64,000 nucleotides of DNA from Mesorhizobium sp. (GTDB lineage: Bacteria; Pseudomonadota; Alphaproteobacteria; Rhizobiales; Rhizobiaceae), in contig NZ_JAEULZ010000005.1 of NCBI RefSeq assembly GCF_016793485.1, forward strand, positions 1-64,000, read 5' to 3'. The notes under the pieces were generated by a model, which worked only from the letters and a program-made list of their open reading frames with translations, did not search any database and was not told where the DNA came from. The position numbers and the translations under genes were made by a program. Each line of letters opens with the position of its first letter. Position 1 is the stretch's first letter. Positions 61,901-64,000 of this stretch are shown one piece after another.

Positions 61901-62644
61901 ATGCTGCTTTTTGCAGGTCTCGGCAATCCGGGCGCGAAATATCGGAACAACCGGCACAATGTCGGCTTCATGGCGGCGGACGCGATAGCCCGCCGCCATT
62001 CCTTTTCCCCCTGGTCGAAGAAGTTCCAGGCCGAGATTGCCGAGGGTCGGATCGGCGGCGAAAAGGTGCTGCTCCTCAAACCGCAGACCTTCATGAACCT
62101 TTCCGGGCAGTCGGTCGGCGAAGCGCTTCGCTTCTACAAGCTCGAACCATCCGCCGTGACGGTCTTCTACGACGAGATCGAACTTCCCGCCGGCAAGGTC
62201 AGGGTCAAGACCGGCGGCAGCGCGGCCGGCCACAACGGCGTCCGATCGCTCGACCAGCATCTCGGCAAGGACTACCGCCGCGTGCGCATTGGCGTCGACC
62301 ACCCCGGCGCGAAGGAAATGGTGCACAGCCATGTGCTCGGCGACTTTTCAACATCTGACCGAGAATGGCTTGATGTCCTGCTCGACGCCATCGCGGACAA
62401 TGCCGACATGGTCGCGAAGGGCGACGACAACGGCTTCATGAACAAGGTGACGCTGACGCTTCGCGACAAGCTTCAGCCGACGGGCGACGACGATCGGCCG
62501 CCGCCAAAAGAGCGAGCGCTGAAAGAGCCGAACGCCAAGGGTCAGAGCCATATCCGGCAGGCCCGTCCGCAGCAGCCTTCGATCAAGGTCCCGGAAACCG
62601 GGCCGATGGCTGCCATGCTGAAAAAACTGCTCGGCAAGGACTGA
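61901..62644 (+). CDS. pth: Peptidyl-tRNA hydrolase
   Basis: A 247-residue hydrolase releasing tRNA from stalled peptidyl-t[23 protein letters not shown] contains the catalytic His, [17 protein letters not shown] the conserved Asn, and [40 protein letters not shown] and VLGDFS follow. A C-terminal extension of about 55 residues ([20 protein letters not shown] and on) is common in alphaproteobacteria. Co-transcribed with rplY. Confidence 0.97.
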   Translation: MLLFAGLGNPGAKYRNNRHNVGFMAADAIARRHSFSPWSKKFQAEIAEGRIGGEKVLLLKPQTFMNLSGQSVGEALRFYKLEPSAVTVFYDEIELPAGKVRVKTGGSAAGHNGVRSLDQHLGKDYRRVRIGVDHPGAKEMVHSHVLGDFSTSDREWLDVLLDAIADNADMVAKGDDNGFMNKVTLTLRDKLQPTGDDDRPPPKERALKEPNAKGQSHIRQARPQQPSIKVPETGPMAAMLKKLLGKD

Positions 62645-62743
62645 CGCGTCGGCTGGCAGTTGGTGTCAGCTTGGATACCCGCCGGCAGTGGTTCCAAGTT
62701 CGCCCCGTGTTAAGCGGACGATCATCCAACGCGGAGCGATTCC

Positions 62744-63277
62744 ATGAGCGACGTGATCTACATGTTCGCGATGAGCCTCGACGGTTTCATCGCAAGGCCT
62801 GACGGCGCCTTCGACTGGCTCGAAAACTTTCCGGCCAATGCGGATTTCGATTTTGACGCTTTCCTCGGGTCTGTCAGCGGCATAGTCATGGGGCGCGGCT
62901 CCTATGAGGCGGCGCGCAGTGGTGGCGGGTGGGATTATGGACGCTGGCCTTGCGCCGTCGCCGCCCATCGCCCGCTGGCCGATGCGCCTGATGGAGTCGA
63001 GGCCGTCAGCGGCAATCCCATGGCGCTGGTCGACAATCTGCGAAACCGAGGAGCCGCCGGACGCATCTGGATGTTTGGTGGCGGCGATCTCGCCTTGCAG
63101 TTCATGCAGGCTGGGCTGCTGGATACGGTGGAGATCGGCACGATCCCCGTCATCCTGGGCACGGGCATCCCTGCATTTGGTCAAGCTAAGAGCGACGTCT
63201 GGCTGCAGCTTGAATTCGCCAAGTCGCTGGCTAATGGCGCGGTTCATAGCCGTTATTCGGTTCGCAAGCCGACTTGA
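62744..63277 (+). CDS. Dihydrofolate reductase-like (RibD C-terminal) family protein
   Basis: A 177-residue protein of the RibD-C/DHFR-like fold: MFAMSLDGFIARPDGAFDWL, VMGRGSYEAARSG, WPCAVAAHRPLADAPDGVEA, AAGRIWMFGGGDLALQFMQA and IGTIPVILGTGIPAFGQA. Members reduce diverse substrates with NADPH; true folate reduction is not implied. Stand-alone gene. Confidence 0.88.
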   Translation: MSDVIYMFAMSLDGFIARPDGAFDWLENFPANADFDFDAFLGSVSGIVMGRGSYEAARSGGGWDYGRWPCAVAAHRPLADAPDGVEAVSGNPMALVDNLRNRGAAGRIWMFGGGDLALQFMQAGLLDTVEIGTIPVILGTGIPAFGQAKSDVWLQLEFAKSLANGAVHSRYSVRKPT

Positions 63278-63318
63278 CCGGCGACAAAGCTTGAACTCAA
63301 GCCCGCCGTCCACTAAAT

Positions 63319-63347
63319 CACGAAAACACGAAGTTCGTGTTCTCGTG
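63319..63347. promoter_or_regulatory. Palindromic operator of the VapBC module
   Basis: CACGAAAACACGAA-G-TTCGTGTTCTCGTG: 14-base inverted arms with one mismatch and a single central base, ending 8 bases before the antitoxin ATG. VapBC complexes commonly bind such a site to repress their own operon. Confidence 0.75.
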
Positions 63348-63355
63348 AGGCCGAT

Positions 63356-63613
63356 ATGAAGAACGTTACCATCTCGATGGACGATGAACTGGCGCAGCGC
63401 GCGCGGGTTGCAGCCGCCCGTGCAGGCAAGAGTATCTCAAAATACATGGCGGAAGCGGCGCGCGAGAAGATCGAAGCTGACGAGAAGGCCGCTTCGGGAA
63501 AAGGGCGCAATCGCCAACTTGAGGCGCTGGAACGTATCTTTGCTGGTCCCAAGTGGGACGTAACCGAGAACGGCAGAATGCCGACCGCCGAAGAACGCAA
63601 TGCCAGACGTTAA
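63356..63613 (+). CDS. VapB-type antitoxin
   Basis: An 85-residue antitoxin. The N-terminal ribbon-helix-helix (NVTISMDDELAQRARVAAAR, GKSISKYMAEAAREKIEADE) binds DNA; the C-terminal part (LEALERIFAGPKWDVTENGR) would cover the toxin active site. It overlaps the PIN-domain gene by 14 bases. Preceded by the palindromic operator. Confidence 0.88.
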   Translation: MKNVTISMDDELAQRARVAAARAGKSISKYMAEAAREKIEADEKAASGKGRNRQLEALERIFAGPKWDVTENGRMPTAEERNARR

Positions 63614-64000
63614 ATTTTTCATCGATACCAACGTCCTGCTCTACTCACACGACAACAAGAATATCGAGAAGGCCGTGACCGCAAAGCTTTGGTTGCGGGA
63701 GTTGAGCAAGCGAGAACTGGCAGTCGCAAACCTACAGGTTTTGAACGAATTCACTGACGTTCTCCTACGACGGAAATGGTATCAAACCCCCGAGCAGGTT
63801 TTCGCTATCTCTGAGGAGATGGCTGAACTTGGCTACGATCCATTGACGCATTGGGAGGTGAACGAAGCCCGTCGCCTTCACTTGCGTTACCACTACTCCT
63901 GGTGGGACTGCCTCCTTCTCGCTTCCGCAATCGAACTCGGCTGCACGCACTTCCTCTCGGAGGATTTGCAGGACGGACAGGTGATCGACACCTTGACGAT
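63600..64000 (+). CDS. VapC-type PIN-domain toxin, cut by the window end
   Basis: The first 133 codons of a PIN-domain ribonuclease. Acidic residues of the active site are visible: Asp in KFFIDTNVLLYSHD, Glu in LNEFTDVLLRR, Asp in WWDCLLLASAIELGC and the SEDLQDG acidic patch, so the fold is nearly complete at the window edge. VapC toxins cleave tRNA or rRNA in known systems. Start ATG 63600 lies inside the end of the antitoxin gene. Confidence 0.9.
   Translation, partial: MPDVKFFIDTNVLLYSHDNKNIEKAVTAKLWLRELSKRELAVANLQVLNEFTDVLLRRKWYQTPEQVFAISEEMAELGYDPLTHWEVNEARRLHLRYHYSWWDCLLLASAIELGCTHFLSEDLQDGQVIDTLT

Overview
The window is high-GC, densely coded DNA from an alphaproteobacterium. It most resembles the Rhizobiales, and within them a Mesorhizobium-like member of the Phyllobacteriaceae. 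The evidence is family content: a BA14K protein, an Omp25-type porin, DUF3775, extensin-like proteins, a petP/petR-like regulator pair, a UvrB with long alphaproteobacterial tails, and GC-rich palindromic repeats typical of rhizobial genomes. No rRNA, CRISPR array, insertion sequence or phage structural gene was seen. There is one tRNA, with a CAU anticodon and probably tRNA-Ile2.

Layout. Positions 1-4397 look like the end of a mobile or accessory island: a DUF3489 / DUF2924 / large serine recombinase cassette, an orphan hypothetical gene flanked by imperfect direct repeats, and then the 3' end of the tRNA gene. At 4.6-9.0 kb lies a complete minus-strand ribose-type sugar ABC importer with an inverted-repeat operator candidate upstream. 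At 10.1-14.4 kb is an RND efflux pump with its adaptor. From 14.6 to 27.1 kb there are mainly envelope genes: a SIMPL protein, lipoproteins, a Pro/Glu-rich OmpA-like protein, YqhA, an ion transporter, two tandem extensin-like proteins, an LssY-domain protein and a CorC/HlyC-type protein. At 27.2-28.3 kb an FMN reductase faces an HxlR regulator across a shared operator. At 28.8-32.6 kb a translationally coupled operon (GMC oxidoreductase, enolase-superfamily enzyme, hydroxyisobutyrate-dehydrogenase-like enzyme) probably degrades a sugar acid or polyol that I cannot name. A lipid-kinase gene broken by a single-base frameshift follows.

From 35 to 45 kb come uvrB (with a palindromic repeat inserted in frame), a pseudouridine synthase, small exported Cys/His proteins that share a motif, a Kazal-like lipoprotein, two cold-shock genes with structured leaders, BA14K, a metallo-hydrolase and a porin. 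From 44.9 to 54.4 kb: ilvE, a MarR/OmpR-type pair under a strong inverted repeat, cardiolipin synthase, a sensor kinase, a glycolipid-type glycosyltransferase behind a possible Pho box, csaA, ybjN, ubiK and two RHH/ParE toxin-antitoxin pairs. From 54.5 to 64 kb is a conserved housekeeping block (lgt, a MidA-type methyltransferase, pgeF, an M24 protein, a lipoprotein, prs, a TauE exporter, rplY, pth). The window ends in a vapBC module cut by its edge.

The most noteworthy observations are the repeat embedded in the UvrB reading frame together with a threefold short motif in its tail; the new-looking CHxDxR-HRH motif in small secreted proteins; the lipid-kinase frameshift; the inverted repeat in front of the petP-like gene; the Kazal-like lipoprotein; and the coupled catabolic operon whose enolase-superfamily member seems to lack a canonical metal ligand. 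I did not find a clearly undescribed multi-gene defence or biosynthetic system.
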